A DNA stretch of 64,000 nt from Micromonospora cathayae (GTDB lineage: Bacteria; Actinomycetota; Actinomycetes; Mycobacteriales; Micromonosporaceae). A program made the position numbers and the translations under genes. The notes under the pieces are model-generated. The model searched no databases and was not told where the DNA came from. It saw nothing but the letters and a program-made list of their open reading frames with translations. The first letter of the stretch is position 1. The number at the start of each line of letters is the position of its first letter. Location of the stretch: NCBI RefSeq assembly GCF_028993575.1, contig NZ_CP118615.1, positions 5,175,001-5,239,000 of the forward strand, written 5' to 3'. Below are positions 27,407 to 35,496 of the stretch, in pieces.

Positions 27407-27895
27407 ATGTGGGCCGAGATCACCGGACTGACCGAGGTACGAGCGGCGCGCGCCCGCCTCGACGAGCGTGAGCTGGAGCTGATCGACCGGGCCCGGCACG
27501 GCGGCGCGACCTGGGGCCAGGTGGCCGAGGCGCTCGGCCTGAGCAGCCGGCAGGCCGCCGAGCAGCGCCGGCAACGGCTCGCCTCGGCCCGCCGGGCCCG
27601 CACCCGGGCGGCCGACCACACCTGGTCGCCCCGGATCGTCGCGCTGCGGGCGGCAGTCGCCGACCTGCACCGGTGGATCGCCGCCGACCGGCGCTGGGCC
27701 GGGCGGTTCCCCCGGGCGGAGCTGGTCCGGGACACCGTCACGATCGCCCTGGACGCCCCGGCCGGAGCGTTGTACGCGCTCGCCGCGCACCTGGCCGCCG
27801 ACCTGGTCGAGGTCGACCCGGCACGGCTCCCCGCACCGGTACGGGCCGCCGCCACCGCCCTCCGGGGGCACACTGTCAACGCAACGTTGACGTGA
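27407..27895 (+). CDS. RheA/HSP18-regulator-like helix-turn-helix protein
   Basis: A 162-aa protein with an N-terminal HTH: LTEVRAARARLDERELELIDRAR, then ATWGQVAEALGLSSRQAAEQRRQR. The remaining part is helical and Ala/Arg-rich. The N-terminus resembles actinomycete proteins annotated as HSP18 transcriptional regulators; RheA is a temperature-responsive repressor of the small heat-shock gene hsp18. No hsp18 gene is in the window. A strong inverted repeat touches each end of the gene, consistent with autoregulation and control of the following MFS gene. The family assignment rests on pattern memory. Confidence 0.6.
   Translation: MWAEITGLTEVRAARARLDERELELIDRARHGGATWGQVAEALGLSSRQAAEQRRQRLASARRARTRAADHTWSPRIVALRAAVADLHRWIAADRRWAGRFPRAELVRDTVTIALDAPAGALYALAAHLAADLVEVDPARLPAPVRAAATALRGHTVNATLT
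27874..27892. promoter_or_regulatory. 19-bp operator TGTCAAC-N5-GTTGACG, downstream copy
   Basis: Same half-sites and spacing as the 27387 element, with one terminal mismatch. It overlaps the last codons of the RheA-like gene and lies about 75 bp before the MFS gene. It probably marks a second promoter or a repression site for the exporter. Confidence 0.65.
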
Positions 27896-27915
27896 TCAGC
27901 CGGCGTTGCGTGAGG

Positions 27916-27942
27916 TCGACTCAGGACCCCAGGATGAGTCGA
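27916..27942. promoter_or_regulatory. TCGACTCA-N11-TGAGTCGA inverted repeat
   Basis: Perfect eight-base arms with an 11-bp spacer in the 72-bp gap between the RheA-like gene and the MFS gene. It could be another operator or an mRNA hairpin near the MFS start. Confidence 0.5.
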
Positions 27943-27967
27943 TCAGACTCAACTCCTGGGGGCGTGA

Positions 27968-29139
27968 ATGCCGCGCAACGCCGTGCTGTTCGTGGTGATC
28001 TCGGTGCTGTCCGGCTTCGGCGGCAGCGCGATGAACCTGGTCGCCGGGATCTGGACCCTCGACCTCACCGGCTCCAGCGGGCTGGCCGCGCTCACCGGGC
28101 TCTGCGTCTACGGGCCGGTCCTCGCCGGGCCATGGCTGGGCGGCCTGGTCGACCGGCTGCCCCGACGGGCCCTCGTGGTGTCGGTCAACCTGGTGCTGGC
28201 CGGCGCGCTGCTCAGCCTCCTCGCGGTACGCGGCCCCGGGCAGACCTGGCTCGTCCTCCTGGTCTCCGGCTGCTACGGGATCAGCTACGTGGTCGTCGAC
28301 GCGGGCGAGACGGCGCTGCTGCCCGCCGCGCTCTCCCCCGCCGCGCTCGCCGACGTGAACGGCTGGCGGTCCAGCGCGCAGGAGGGCATGAAACTGGTGG
28401 CCCCGCTGGCCGGCGCGGCGCTGTACGCGGCGCAGGGCGGCCACGCGGTCGCCGTCCTCGCTGCCGCCATGCCGCTCCTGGTCGCCGGCCTGTACCTGGC
28501 GGTACGGCTGACCCGTACCCCACCGGCGTCGGACCCGGCCCGGCCCGCCGCGCCGGGACCGGACCGGGACGTCCGGGCCGGCTTCGGGCTCCTGGCGGGC
28601 ACGCCGACGATCCGTACCACGGTGCTGTTGGCGGCCGTGGCGATCGCCGCCTCCGGCTTCACGGCGGCGGCCCTCTACACGGTGGTCACCACCGGACTGG
28701 GCCTACCGGCGGCGTTCCTCGGGGTGCTGGCCAGCGCCCAGGGGGCCGGGTCGATCGCCGGTGGACTGGTGGTCGGGCGACTCACCCGACGACTCGGCCC
28801 GGTCCGGGTCGGCGTGGCGGGCACCGTCCTCTTCGCGGCCGGTTGTCTGGCCCGTTGCCTGCCCTGGTCGCCCGCAGTGGTCGCGGCCTCGGTGGTGGCC
28901 GGGATCGGCCTGCCCTGGGCGCTGGTGGCCGCGGTGACCGCCGTCCAGACGCACACCCCGGCGGCGGTGCTGGGACGGACCGCCGCGACGCCAACACCGT
29001 CATGTTCGGACCCATCGTCGCGGCCATCCCGCTGGGTTCCGCTGCCGTCGGGCTCGGTGGCCGGCCGGTGCTGGTCGCCGCCGCCGCGATCTGCCTGGCC
29101 GGCGTGGTGGTGGCGACCCGCCGTCCCACCAGGACCTGA
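27968..29139 (+). pseudogene. MFS exporter with a single-base frameshift near 28990
   Basis: The start at 27968 opens a 12-helix-type MFS protein (MNLVAGIWTLDLTGSSGLAALTG, LAGPWLGGLVDRLPRR as the loop 2-3 motif). The frame is normal through VLGRTAAT at 28990 and then becomes low-complexity. In the +1 neighbour frame the family continues as ANTVMFGPIVAAIPLGSAAVGLGG and ends at 29139. One missing G at GCGACG|CCAAC restores a ~391-aa protein. Either the gene is a recent pseudogene losing its last helices or this is an assembly error in a GC-rich run. A drug or metabolite efflux role is likely; the substrate is unknown. Confidence 0.8.
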
Positions 29140-29150
29140 CCGGGGCGGGG

Positions 29151-29256
29151 CGGCCGGCAGCGCAGGTCGGGCCCGAGACGGCCGGCAGCGCGGGTCAGGC
29201 CGCAGACGGCCGGCAGCGCGGGTCGGGCCGGGAACCGCCGGCAGCGCGGGGTCGGA
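29151..29256. repeat. 28-bp tandem repeat, about 3.7 copies
   Basis: Units start at 29151, 29179, 29207 and 29235 (partial), each beginning C(G/C)GCCGGCAGCGC(A/G)GGTC. It lies between the MFS gene and the DUF4259 gene, is non-coding, and has no unique spacers, so it is not a CRISPR. It is a minisatellite-like array. Confidence 0.75.
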
Positions 29257-29318
29257 AACGTCGGTCCCGCCGGCTAGCATCCGGCCGACCGACACGATGA
29301 ACGGAAGCGGACGAGCAC

Positions 29319-29729
29319 ATGGGCACCTGGGGCGCGGGACCGTACGACAACGACACTGCCGCGGACTTCTGCGGTCTCCTCAACGACGCGGAGCCGGCCC
29401 GGCGGGCGGAGCTGGTCCGGGCCGCGCTGCACACGGCGGCCACCACCGACGGGTATCTCGACTCGTACTTCGCGGACCGGGCGATCGCGGCGGCGGCGAT
29501 CGTCGCGGCCCAGCGCACCGGTGTCCCACCGCAGTCGGCGTACGCGCCGGACTTCCTGGTCGCGGGCGGCTCGGTCGACCTGCCGGCCGATGTCGGGCCG
29601 CTGGCGGTGGCCGCCCTCGACCGGGTCGTCGGGGCCGACTCGGAGTGGCGGGAGCTGTGGTCCGAGGCCGCCGACCCGGGTGAGGCGTCACGGACCGTCG
29701 CCGAACTGCGGGCCGTCCTCGCCGCCTGA
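29319..29729 (+). CDS. DUF4259 domain-containing protein
   Basis: A 136-aa soluble protein. The N-terminus MGTWGAGPYDNDTAADF is the diagnostic DUF4259 signature. The rest is Ala-rich helix, with LDRVVGADSEWRELWSEA near the end. The family has no known biochemical function. It begins at ATG 29319 after a minisatellite and converges on the sortase gene across a hairpin. Confidence 0.85.
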   Translation: MGTWGAGPYDNDTAADFCGLLNDAEPARRAELVRAALHTAATTDGYLDSYFADRAIAAAAIVAAQRTGVPPQSAYAPDFLVAGGSVDLPADVGPLAVAALDRVVGADSEWRELWSEAADPGEASRTVAELRAVLAA

Positions 29730-29733
29730 CGCC

Positions 29734-29782
29734 CCGGCCGGGCCCGGGTCGCCTCTCCCGGCTGGTCGCCCGGCCCGGCCGG
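29734..29782. terminator. Hairpin between convergent DUF4259 and sortase genes
   Basis: CCGGCCGGGC (29734-29743) pairs with GCCCGGCCGG (29773-29782), a perfect 10-bp stem that fills almost the whole convergent gap. Confidence 0.6.
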
Positions 29783-29783
29783 A

Positions 29784-30491
29784 TCAGCCCTCCCGGGCGT
29801 GGGCCAGCCGGGCGTAGACGATCACGTTGTCCCGGTAGCTCCGCCGGGCCGCGTCGAAGTCACCGCCGCAGGTGATCAGCCGTAGCGCCGCGTGGTCGGT
29901 GGGTCCGTAGACGGCCGCGCTGGGAAAGTCGTCCTTGGGATGCCGCTCGATCCGGGTGACGGCGAAGACCGCGGTGCTGCCGTCGGCGCGGGCGACGTCG
30001 ACGACGGCCCCGGGCGTCAGGTCGGCCAGGTCGTGGAAGCTGCCCGGACGCCCCTTCCAGTCGACGTGCGCGGCCAGGACCGCCGGGCCGAGCGCGCCCG
30101 GGGCGGGCGCCCTGGTGTACCAGCCGATGTCGGTGCCGTTCTGGGGCACCTGCATGGCACCGTCGGCTCCGAGCCCCAGTGGGACGGTCGCCGCGTCGAC
30201 CCGCAGGGCGGGGATCGACACCCGTACCGGCGGTGACGACGCCATCAGCGGGCCGCTGGTGAGCTCACCCGGCCGGCCGTCCGGGGCTGCCGCGGCCCCG
30301 GGGGCGGTGCCGGCCGCCCCGGCGGTGGGTGCGGTCGCCGGTGGGCGGGCCGCCGGCCGCTGGCTGGGTCGCCGGACAGCGGCCACGCCGAAGACGACGA
30401 CGGCGGTCAGGGTCAGTGCGGCGACCGCCGCCACGAGCCGGTCACGCCCCCGGCGGCGGCGCGCCGGAGTGGAAGGTCCACCGGTGGCCAT
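29784..30491 (-). CDS. Class F sortase
   Basis: Membrane-anchored transpeptidase of 235 aa that would attach surface proteins to the cell wall. A single N-terminal anchor (residues ~19-37) and a Pro/Ala linker precede the sortase barrel from ~90. The catalytic triad is visible: His142 in LAAHVDW, Cys208 in RLITCGG, and Arg220 in SYRDNVIVYA. TC rather than TLTC with this compact barrel fits the class E/F actinobacterial group. ATG 30491 has GGGAG seven bases upstream. The next gene upstream encodes the probable substrate. Confidence 0.88.
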   Translation of the reverse strand: MATGGPSTPARRRRGRDRLVAAVAALTLTAVVVFGVAAVRRPSQRPAARPPATAPTAGAAGTAPGAAAAPDGRPGELTSGPLMASSPPVRVSIPALRVDAATVPLGLGADGAMQVPQNGTDIGWYTRAPAPGALGPAVLAAHVDWKGRPGSFHDLADLTPGAVVDVARADGSTAVFAVTRIERHPKDDFPSAAVYGPTDHAALRLITCGGDFDAARRSYRDNVIVYARLAHAREG

Positions 30492-30505
30492 CGGGTCGCT
30501 CCCGC

Positions 30506-31291
30506 TCAGGACTGCCGGGCCGGGCGACGGCGCAGGGCCACCGCGCCGGCGGCCCCGGCGAGGGTGAGGGCGCTGACGGCGTACCAGACGGGGCCGGGGT
30601 CCCGGGTGCTGCCGTCGCCGGTCGCCACCCCGCCGGCCGGTACCGAGCCGGCGGCGGCACCGCTGACCATGCCGCAGGTGGCCGGGTCGGTGGCCTCGGC
30701 GGGAATGCCGTCGACGCCGACGGACCTGGCGAAGGTCGACTCGCCGAGCCCCGCCAGGTCGTACTTTCCGTTGCCGTTGGCGTCGATGCCGTGCTGGACG
30801 ATGTGCAGGTCCTTGAGGTGCGCGATGGTGCCGGCCGGCAGGTCGGCGGCCGGGATGGTGCGCTCGTAGGTCAGGTTGCCCCGGGCGTCGGCGCTGGGCA
30901 TCCGGTCCACGGCCAGGCCGCTGGCCTTGGTGGTGTCTCCGCTGGTGGTCAACGAGATGAAGATGTCGCCGTACATCGGCAGGCCCTCCTCGGTGCTGAC
31001 GTAGCCGTTGCCGTTGCTGTCGGCGGACCTGTCCGGGCAGTGGAAGTCGGTGCCGTTGGTCGCGCCGTGCAGGTGCTGGGCGTGTGGGGAGTTCGGCGTC
31101 ATCCCGGTCGAGGTGATCGTCACCGTCAGGTCGCCCGTGCCGGTGGCGGTGAGCGTGGCGGTGCCGGTGGCGCCGGTGCCGTTGAGGTCCAGCAGCCGCA
31201 CCTGCACGCTCTCGTCGGCCGAGGCGACGCCCGGGAAGGCGAGCACGAGTGCCGCCGTGGGCAGGGTGAGCAGGGTTCGGGACAGTCGCAT
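30506..31291 (-). CDS. Secreted CHRD-domain protein with EF-hand-like loops and C-terminal anchor
   Basis: A 261-aa exported protein. Signal peptide to about residue 25; CHRD-like beta domain with a PHAQHLHG histidine cluster (70-76). Two calcium-loop-like sequences occur: DSNGNGYVSTEE (91-102, matching canonical EF-hand positions 1,3,5,6,12) and DANGNGKYD (170-178). The C-terminus is a sortase-like sorting tail: a small-residue motif PAGGVATGDG (218-227), a hydrophobic helix (~235-253) and the basic RRRPARQS. It is 14 bp upstream of the sortase gene, so they form an enzyme-substrate pair. CHRD function is unknown outside chordin. Confidence 0.82.
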   Translation of the reverse strand: MRLSRTLLTLPTAALVLAFPGVASADESVQVRLLDLNGTGATGTATLTATGTGDLTVTITSTGMTPNSPHAQHLHGATNGTDFHCPDRSADSNGNGYVSTEEGLPMYGDIFISLTTSGDTTKASGLAVDRMPSADARGNLTYERTIPAADLPAGTIAHLKDLHIVQHGIDANGNGKYDLAGLGESTFARSVGVDGIPAEATDPATCGMVSGAAAGSVPAGGVATGDGSTRDPGPVWYAVSALTLAGAAGAVALRRRPARQS

Positions 31292-31398
31292 GGGGTTTCT
31301 CCGTCTCGCTGGTCCGACCGGGTGGCCGGGAGGTCTGTGCACTGGGGATCCGGTGCCGCCGGCACACCGGCGCGGCGTCGCTTCACCCGGTCCGGGGG

Positions 31399-33396
31399 TC
31401 ATCCGGCCGGACGGAAGCTGGCCGACACCAGGCGGTAGAAGGCGGTGTCGGTGGACCACTCGACGTCGGAGGCGACCCAGGTCAGCTCGTAGCCGCCGGA
31501 GCGTCCCCGGTTGGCGAGGGTGCGGAGCGCGTGCTGTCGTTCGCCGTCCGGGGGGTCCCAGGTGTACTCCCACTCGGCCGCGCCCCCGGAACGGATCAGC
31601 GGACCGATGCTGATCTTCCGGTAGCCGGGCAGCGCGCCGACGTCGACGAGCCGCTCCGCCTCGTCCGTCCAGTGCCGGACCGGGTCGGGCACCGGTTCCC
31701 GACCCACCTCGACGGCGAGCACCCGGTCCAGACGGGGATCCCGGAGACACACCACCTCGCCGTCGCGGAACCGCAGCCACTCGCCCGGCAGCCCGACGGT
31801 GAACCCGGTCGCGTCGGCGTGCCACAGCCACCCCCGGGGCAGGGCGTACGGGCCGTCCGGGGCGGCGGTGACGGCTTCCGCCGGCCGCTCCGCGTCGGGT
31901 CCCGGCGGGGCGAGACACGGCGCGGCGGGCGGCGGCGGGGTCACGGTCGGGGCCGGCGGCCGGGTCGGGACAGGGGCCGGGGCCGGGGCGGCTCCGCTCG
32001 CGGTGGCACCGCCCCCGGTGCCGCCGGCCGCGTTCCGGAGGCCACCGAGGGTGGCGCGGACGCCGAAGGTCGTCGCGGCGGCGACCGCGCCGAGGGCCAG
32101 GACGGCGGCGGCGAAAGTCAGGGCGGTACGCCGGGCCGGTCGGTCCCCGGTCGACGCGTCGGACGACCGGCCGGCCAGCATCTCCCGGATGGCCGTCCGG
32201 GCCGGTGCCGAGGTCACGTCGTCGGCCGGTGCCGGGGCGGGGCCGCCGGCAGCCCGCTGGGCGTAACCACCGCGACCACCGAGCGGCTGTGTCGCCTGGG
32301 TCAGGTCGCCGAGCGGCTCCGTCACCTGTCCCAGGTCGGCGGGTGGCTCCGTCGCCGCGGCCGGGTCGGCGAGCGGCTGCGTCACCTGGCTGAGGTCGCC
32401 GAGCGGCTGTGTCGCCTCGGCCGGGCCGGGTAGCGCCCGGGTGACGCCGTCGGGTCCGGGGACCGGGCGGGTCGCGTCGTCGGCTCCGTCGGGTCCGGTG
32501 GCGGGGTCGGGGACCGGTCGGGACCGGGCGGCGGTCGGACCGGCGATCTTCCGCAGCGATCGGGCGGCCTCGTCGGCGGTGGTTCGCCGGCGGGTGTCCC
32601 GGTGCAGCAGGGCGGCGATGACCGGCGCGAGCGGCCCGGCCCGACGCATCGGATCCGGTGGTTCGGTGGCGAGCGCCAGCAACGTCGCCACCGTGCCCGG
32701 CCGGGTGTACGGCGGACGGCCCTCGACCGCGGCGTAGAGCGTGGCGCCGAGCGCCCACAGGTCCGTCGCGGGCGTCGACTCGCCGTGCCGGACCCGTTCC
32801 GGCGCGACGTACTGGGGGGAAGCGGTGATACCCCACGACTGGCTCATCGCCGCCACGCCCTCGATCGACGCGACGCCGAAGTCACCGAGCAGGGCCCGGC
32901 CGTCGGCGGTGATGAGCACGTTGCGCGGGGTGACGTCGCGGTGCAGCACGCCGGCCCGGTGCGCGGCGCGCAGCGCCTCGACGATCTCCAGGCCGATCCG
33001 GGCCACCGTCGGCGGGTCCAGCGGCCCGTCGTCGGTGACCACCCGGTGCAACGAGCGGGACGGCACGTACTGCATGACGATCCACGGCCGTCCCTGCGCG
33101 GTCACCACGTCGTAGACGGGGACCACGTTCGGGTGGTCGAACCGGGCGGCGGCCTGGGCCTCGCGCAGCGTCCGCCGACCCTGTCGGCCGGCCTCGGCCC
33201 CGGTCGGGTCGGCCTGGAGCGCGACCTCCTTGACCGCCACATCGCGTTCGAGCAGGTCGTCCCGGGCCAGCCAGACCCGGCCCATGCCGCCCTGACCGAT
33301 ACACCGGACCAGCCGGTACCGCCCGACCCGCCTTGGTTCTTCCGTCACGTGGGTGATTCGGGGCGGACCGGCTGGTGGATGGGTGTGGCTCTCCAC
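31399..33396 (-). CDS. Transmembrane serine/threonine protein kinase
   Basis: A PknB-type kinase of 665 aa. N-terminal kinase domain: glycine loop GQGGMGRV (34-41), catalytic Lys56 in VAVKEV, HRD loop HRDVTPRN with catalytic Asp154, DFG at 172-174, and VAPER. The Lys normally after HRDV is Thr here. A Pro/Ala/Thr linker with decapeptide repeats follows, then one transmembrane helix (~residues 430-450) and an extracellular domain rich in W and P near the C-terminus (PRGWLWHADATGFTVGLPGEWLRF). GTG 33396 is used; GTG 33348 is an alternative that still keeps the kinase domain. The ligand of the outer domain is unknown. Confidence 0.9.
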   Translation of the reverse strand: MESHTHPPAGPPRITHVTEEPRRVGRYRLVRCIGQGGMGRVWLARDDLLERDVAVKEVALQADPTGAEAGRQGRRTLREAQAAARFDHPNVVPVYDVVTAQGRPWIVMQYVPSRSLHRVVTDDGPLDPPTVARIGLEIVEALRAAHRAGVLHRDVTPRNVLITADGRALLGDFGVASIEGVAAMSQSWGITASPQYVAPERVRHGESTPATDLWALGATLYAAVEGRPPYTRPGTVATLLALATEPPDPMRRAGPLAPVIAALLHRDTRRRTTADEAARSLRKIAGPTAARSRPVPDPATGPDGADDATRPVPGPDGVTRALPGPAEATQPLGDLSQVTQPLADPAAATEPPADLGQVTEPLGDLTQATQPLGGRGGYAQRAAGGPAPAPADDVTSAPARTAIREMLAGRSSDASTGDRPARRTALTFAAAVLALGAVAAATTFGVRATLGGLRNAAGGTGGGATASGAAPAPAPVPTRPPAPTVTPPPPAAPCLAPPGPDAERPAEAVTAAPDGPYALPRGWLWHADATGFTVGLPGEWLRFRDGEVVCLRDPRLDRVLAVEVGREPVPDPVRHWTDEAERLVDVGALPGYRKISIGPLIRSGGAAEWEYTWDPPDGERQHALRTLANRGRSGGYELTWVASDVEWSTDTAFYRLVSASFRPAG
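32281..32430. repeat. Five in-frame 30-bp repeats in the kinase linker
   Basis: Units start at 32281, 32311, 32341, 32371 and 32401. They encode decapeptides close to GDL(S/T)Q(V/A)T(Q/E)PL just after the kinase domain. Each keeps one Thr followed by Q/E-P, so the array may be an autophosphorylation or docking tail. Confidence 0.75.
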
Positions 33397-33400
33397 TTTT

Positions 33401-33430
33401 CCGCCCGGACGCGCTGGCGCGTCCGGGCGG
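33401..33430. terminator. Strong hairpin between protease and kinase genes
   Basis: A perfect 14-bp stem (33401-33414 with 33417-33430) lies between the end of the minus-strand serine protease gene and the kinase start. It probably ends protease transcription. Confidence 0.7.
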
Positions 33431-33435
33431 AGCGG

Positions 33436-34314
33436 TCACGGCAGGGTCAGGCCGTACGCGGCCAGGATCTCACCGATCGGCTGGTAGTAGGTGGTGCCGC
33501 CGGAGGTGCAGTTGCCGCTGCCGCCGGAGAGGACGCCCAGGATCCGCCCGGTGGCCGGGTCGTAGAGCGGTCCGCCGCTGTCGCCCGGTTCGGCGCAGAT
33601 GTTGGTACGGATCAGCCCGCTCACCGAGCCCTCGGCGTAGTTGACCGTCGCGTTGAGGGCGGTGACGCTGCCGCAGCGGACACCGGTGGTGGAGCCGCTA
33701 CGGCAGACCCGCTGGCCGACGTAGGCGTTGCCGGCCCCGGTGGCGGTGATCGTGCCGGGGTAGGTGTAGATCGCGCTGGGGTGCGGGATCGCGGTGTTGG
33801 TGTACCGGACCACGCCGTAGTCGTTGCCCGGGAAGCTGCTGCCGGCCCGGCTGCCGAGCAGGGTGCCCTGGGCGCTGTCGGCGTACCACGAGGTGCCGAC
33901 GGCGGTGCAGTGTCCGGCGGTGACGAAGTAGGCGGTGGTGCCCTGCCGGACGTTCGCGCCGAGGGAGCAGCGGCCGCCGCCCCCGGCGTAGATGGCCTGG
34001 CCGGCGGCGATGAGGGTGGTCAGCCGGCCCGGTTCGTGGCGGAGCACCGCGCCGGCCCGGGCGGCGGTGGCGCGCAGGGCGGGCAGGGCGCTGGCCCCGA
34101 CCGTGTCGTCGACGGTGAGGGTGGTCCGGCCGGTGGTCGGTTCGACCACCCAGGCCGTGCCGGGGGTGCGGACCTCGGCGAGCACCGCCGCCGCCCGATC
34201 GGCGGCGACAGCTGCGGGGCCGGGTCCGGGGTCGGCGGAGCTGGCCCGGGCGGCCGGCGACAGGGCGACGAGCAGGGCTGCCGCCACGGTGGCGACGAGC
34301 GGGGAACGACGCAC
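33436..34314 (-). CDS. Secreted S1-family serine protease (streptogrisin/alpha-lytic type)
   Basis: A 292-aa preproprotease. A signal peptide (to about residue 25) and a short pro-region with [25 protein letters not shown] precede the mature chymotrypsin fold starting near [14 protein letters not shown]. The triad is His in VTAGHC, Asp in GNDYGVV and Ser in GDSGGPLY; disulfide cysteines flank them. GTG 34314 has GGAGG upstream; a TTG at 34326 is less likely. Single gene, divergent from the ABC operon. Confidence 0.93.
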   Translation of the reverse strand: MRRSPLVATVAAALLVALSPAARASSADPGPGPAAVAADRAAAVLAEVRTPGTAWVVEPTTGRTTLTVDDTVGASALPALRATAARAGAVLRHEPGRLTTLIAAGQAIYAGGGGRCSLGANVRQGTTAYFVTAGHCTAVGTSWYADSAQGTLLGSRAGSSFPGNDYGVVRYTNTAIPHPSAIYTYPGTITATGAGNAYVGQRVCRSGSTTGVRCGSVTALNATVNYAEGSVSGLIRTNICAEPGDSGGPLYDPATGRILGVLSGGSGNCTSGGTTYYQPIGEILAAYGLTLP

Positions 34315-34635
34315 GCGAACCTCCAATTATCGACGAGTATTGATGCGCCTACAGGATCCGCCTCGGACGGGCGACATTCAAGCGCCACCCGGCCACGCCC
34401 CGACGGCTCCGGCCACCCCGGCGGCCCACCGATCGGCAGCCCGCCACCGGCCAGCCGGCGTCACCCACCGCGACAGACCTCCCCGGCTTCCGCTACGGAA
34501 TCCCATCAGCCGAGAGGGACCTTGCTTTCCCACTAATCCTATCGACACCATAGGAAATGCGAGATCGCCCCACGTCAGGGCGATTTCACTCCTCGTCACG
34601 CCCGACCTACGGGCGACCGTGTACCGAAAGATGGG
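34315..34635 (+). other. Regulatory intergenic region before the ABC operon
   Basis: No protein gene is supported in this 321-bp divergent stretch. It holds TCCTAT-N7-ATAGGA (34537-34555), then two small hairpins in the likely 5' leader: ATCGCCC-N7-GGGCGAT (34564-34584, followed by TTC) and CGCCCG-N5-CGGGCG (34599-34615). The first hairpin could work as an attenuator. A clear leader peptide start was not found. Confidence 0.45.
34537..34555. promoter_or_regulatory. TCCTAT-N7-ATAGGA inverted repeat
   Basis: Six-base perfect arms, seven-base spacer, in an AT-rich island about 80-100 bp before the permease start. TTGCTT at 34522-34527 is a possible -35. It is probably an operator for the TauC/SsuC-type operon. 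Confidence 0.5.
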
Positions 34636-35496
34636 ATGGCGATGACCGTCACGCACCCCGTCGGCGCGGAGGAGGTCGCGATCCGCTCCGGGCCCCCCTC
34701 CCCGCCGCCGGACCGTCCGTCCGCCACCGACCGGTGGACCCGGCTGACCCGACCACTGCCCGCCCTGCTCCTCGTCGGCCTGCTCACCGCCGGCTGGCAG
34801 CTCATGGCGGAAACCTCGGGCAGCGCGCTGATCCCCGGCCTCGGCGAGATCGCCGACAACCTCGCCGAGATCACCGTCAGCGGCGCGCTGTGGGAGAACG
34901 TCCAGGTCACCCTGGTCCGGGTCGGGCTGGGCTTCGCCGTGGCGTTCGTCGTCTCGGTCGCCGCCGGCATCGCGATGGGACGCAGCGCGTGGCTGCGACG
35001 CTTCCTGGAGCCCGCCGTCCTGATCGGCCTCGCCACGCCCGGACTGGTCAAGGCCCTGCTCTGCGTCATCTGGTTCGGGGTGAGCCTGCTCAACCCGATC
35101 CTCACCGTGGCGCTCGCGGCGGCCCCCGCGCTGACCATCAACGTCGCGCAGGGCGTCCGGGCGGTCGACCCGGCGCTGGGCGAGATGGCGCACATCTACC
35201 GGTTCGACGCGCTGACCCGACTGCGGTACGTGTGGATCCCGGCGATCGTGCCCGACCTGTTCACCGGCGCGCGGCTCGGCATCGCCATGGCCTGGAAGGT
35301 CATCGTGCTGGTGGAGATCTTCGGACTCGCCGACGGGGTCGGTTACCAGCTCAACCTGGAGTTCTCCCAGCACAACGTGGCCGGGGTGCTGGCCTGGACG
35401 ATCGCATTCGCGCTGGTCATGGCGATCATCGAGTACGGCCTGCTGCAGACCGCGGAACGGCGTGCGGTGCGCTGGCGGCGGGTGGCGGCCCGATGA
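34636..35496 (+). CDS. ABC transporter permease (SsuC/TauC/NrtB type)
   Basis: A 286-aa inner-membrane permease with about six helices. The coupling loop is LGEMAHIYRFDALTRLRYVWIPAIVPDLFTGARLG (EAA-like), followed by AMAWKVIVLVEIFG, both typical of sulfonate/nitrate/taurine importers. ATG 34636 is listed; ATG 34642 (MTVTHP) is also possible, and neither has a clear Shine-Dalgarno site. The stop overlaps the ATPase start as ATGA. Confidence 0.9.
   Translation: MAMTVTHPVGAEEVAIRSGPPSPPPDRPSATDRWTRLTRPLPALLLVGLLTAGWQLMAETSGSALIPGLGEIADNLAEITVSGALWENVQVTLVRVGLGFAVAFVVSVAAGIAMGRSAWLRRFLEPAVLIGLATPGLVKALLCVIWFGVSLLNPILTVALAAAPALTINVAQGVRAVDPALGEMAHIYRFDALTRLRYVWIPAIVPDLFTGARLGIAMAWKVIVLVEIFGLADGVGYQLNLEFSQHNVAGVLAWTIAFALVMAIIEYGLLQTAERRAVRWRRVAAR

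Noticed and set aside
29151..29256. Possible CRISPR array
   Set aside because: Repeats are back to back with no unique spacers and no cas genes are in the window.
33436..34314. Serine protease as part of the Trypco1/CHAT system
   Set aside because: It is 5.5 kb away, on the other strand, secreted, and separated by a complete ABC operon.
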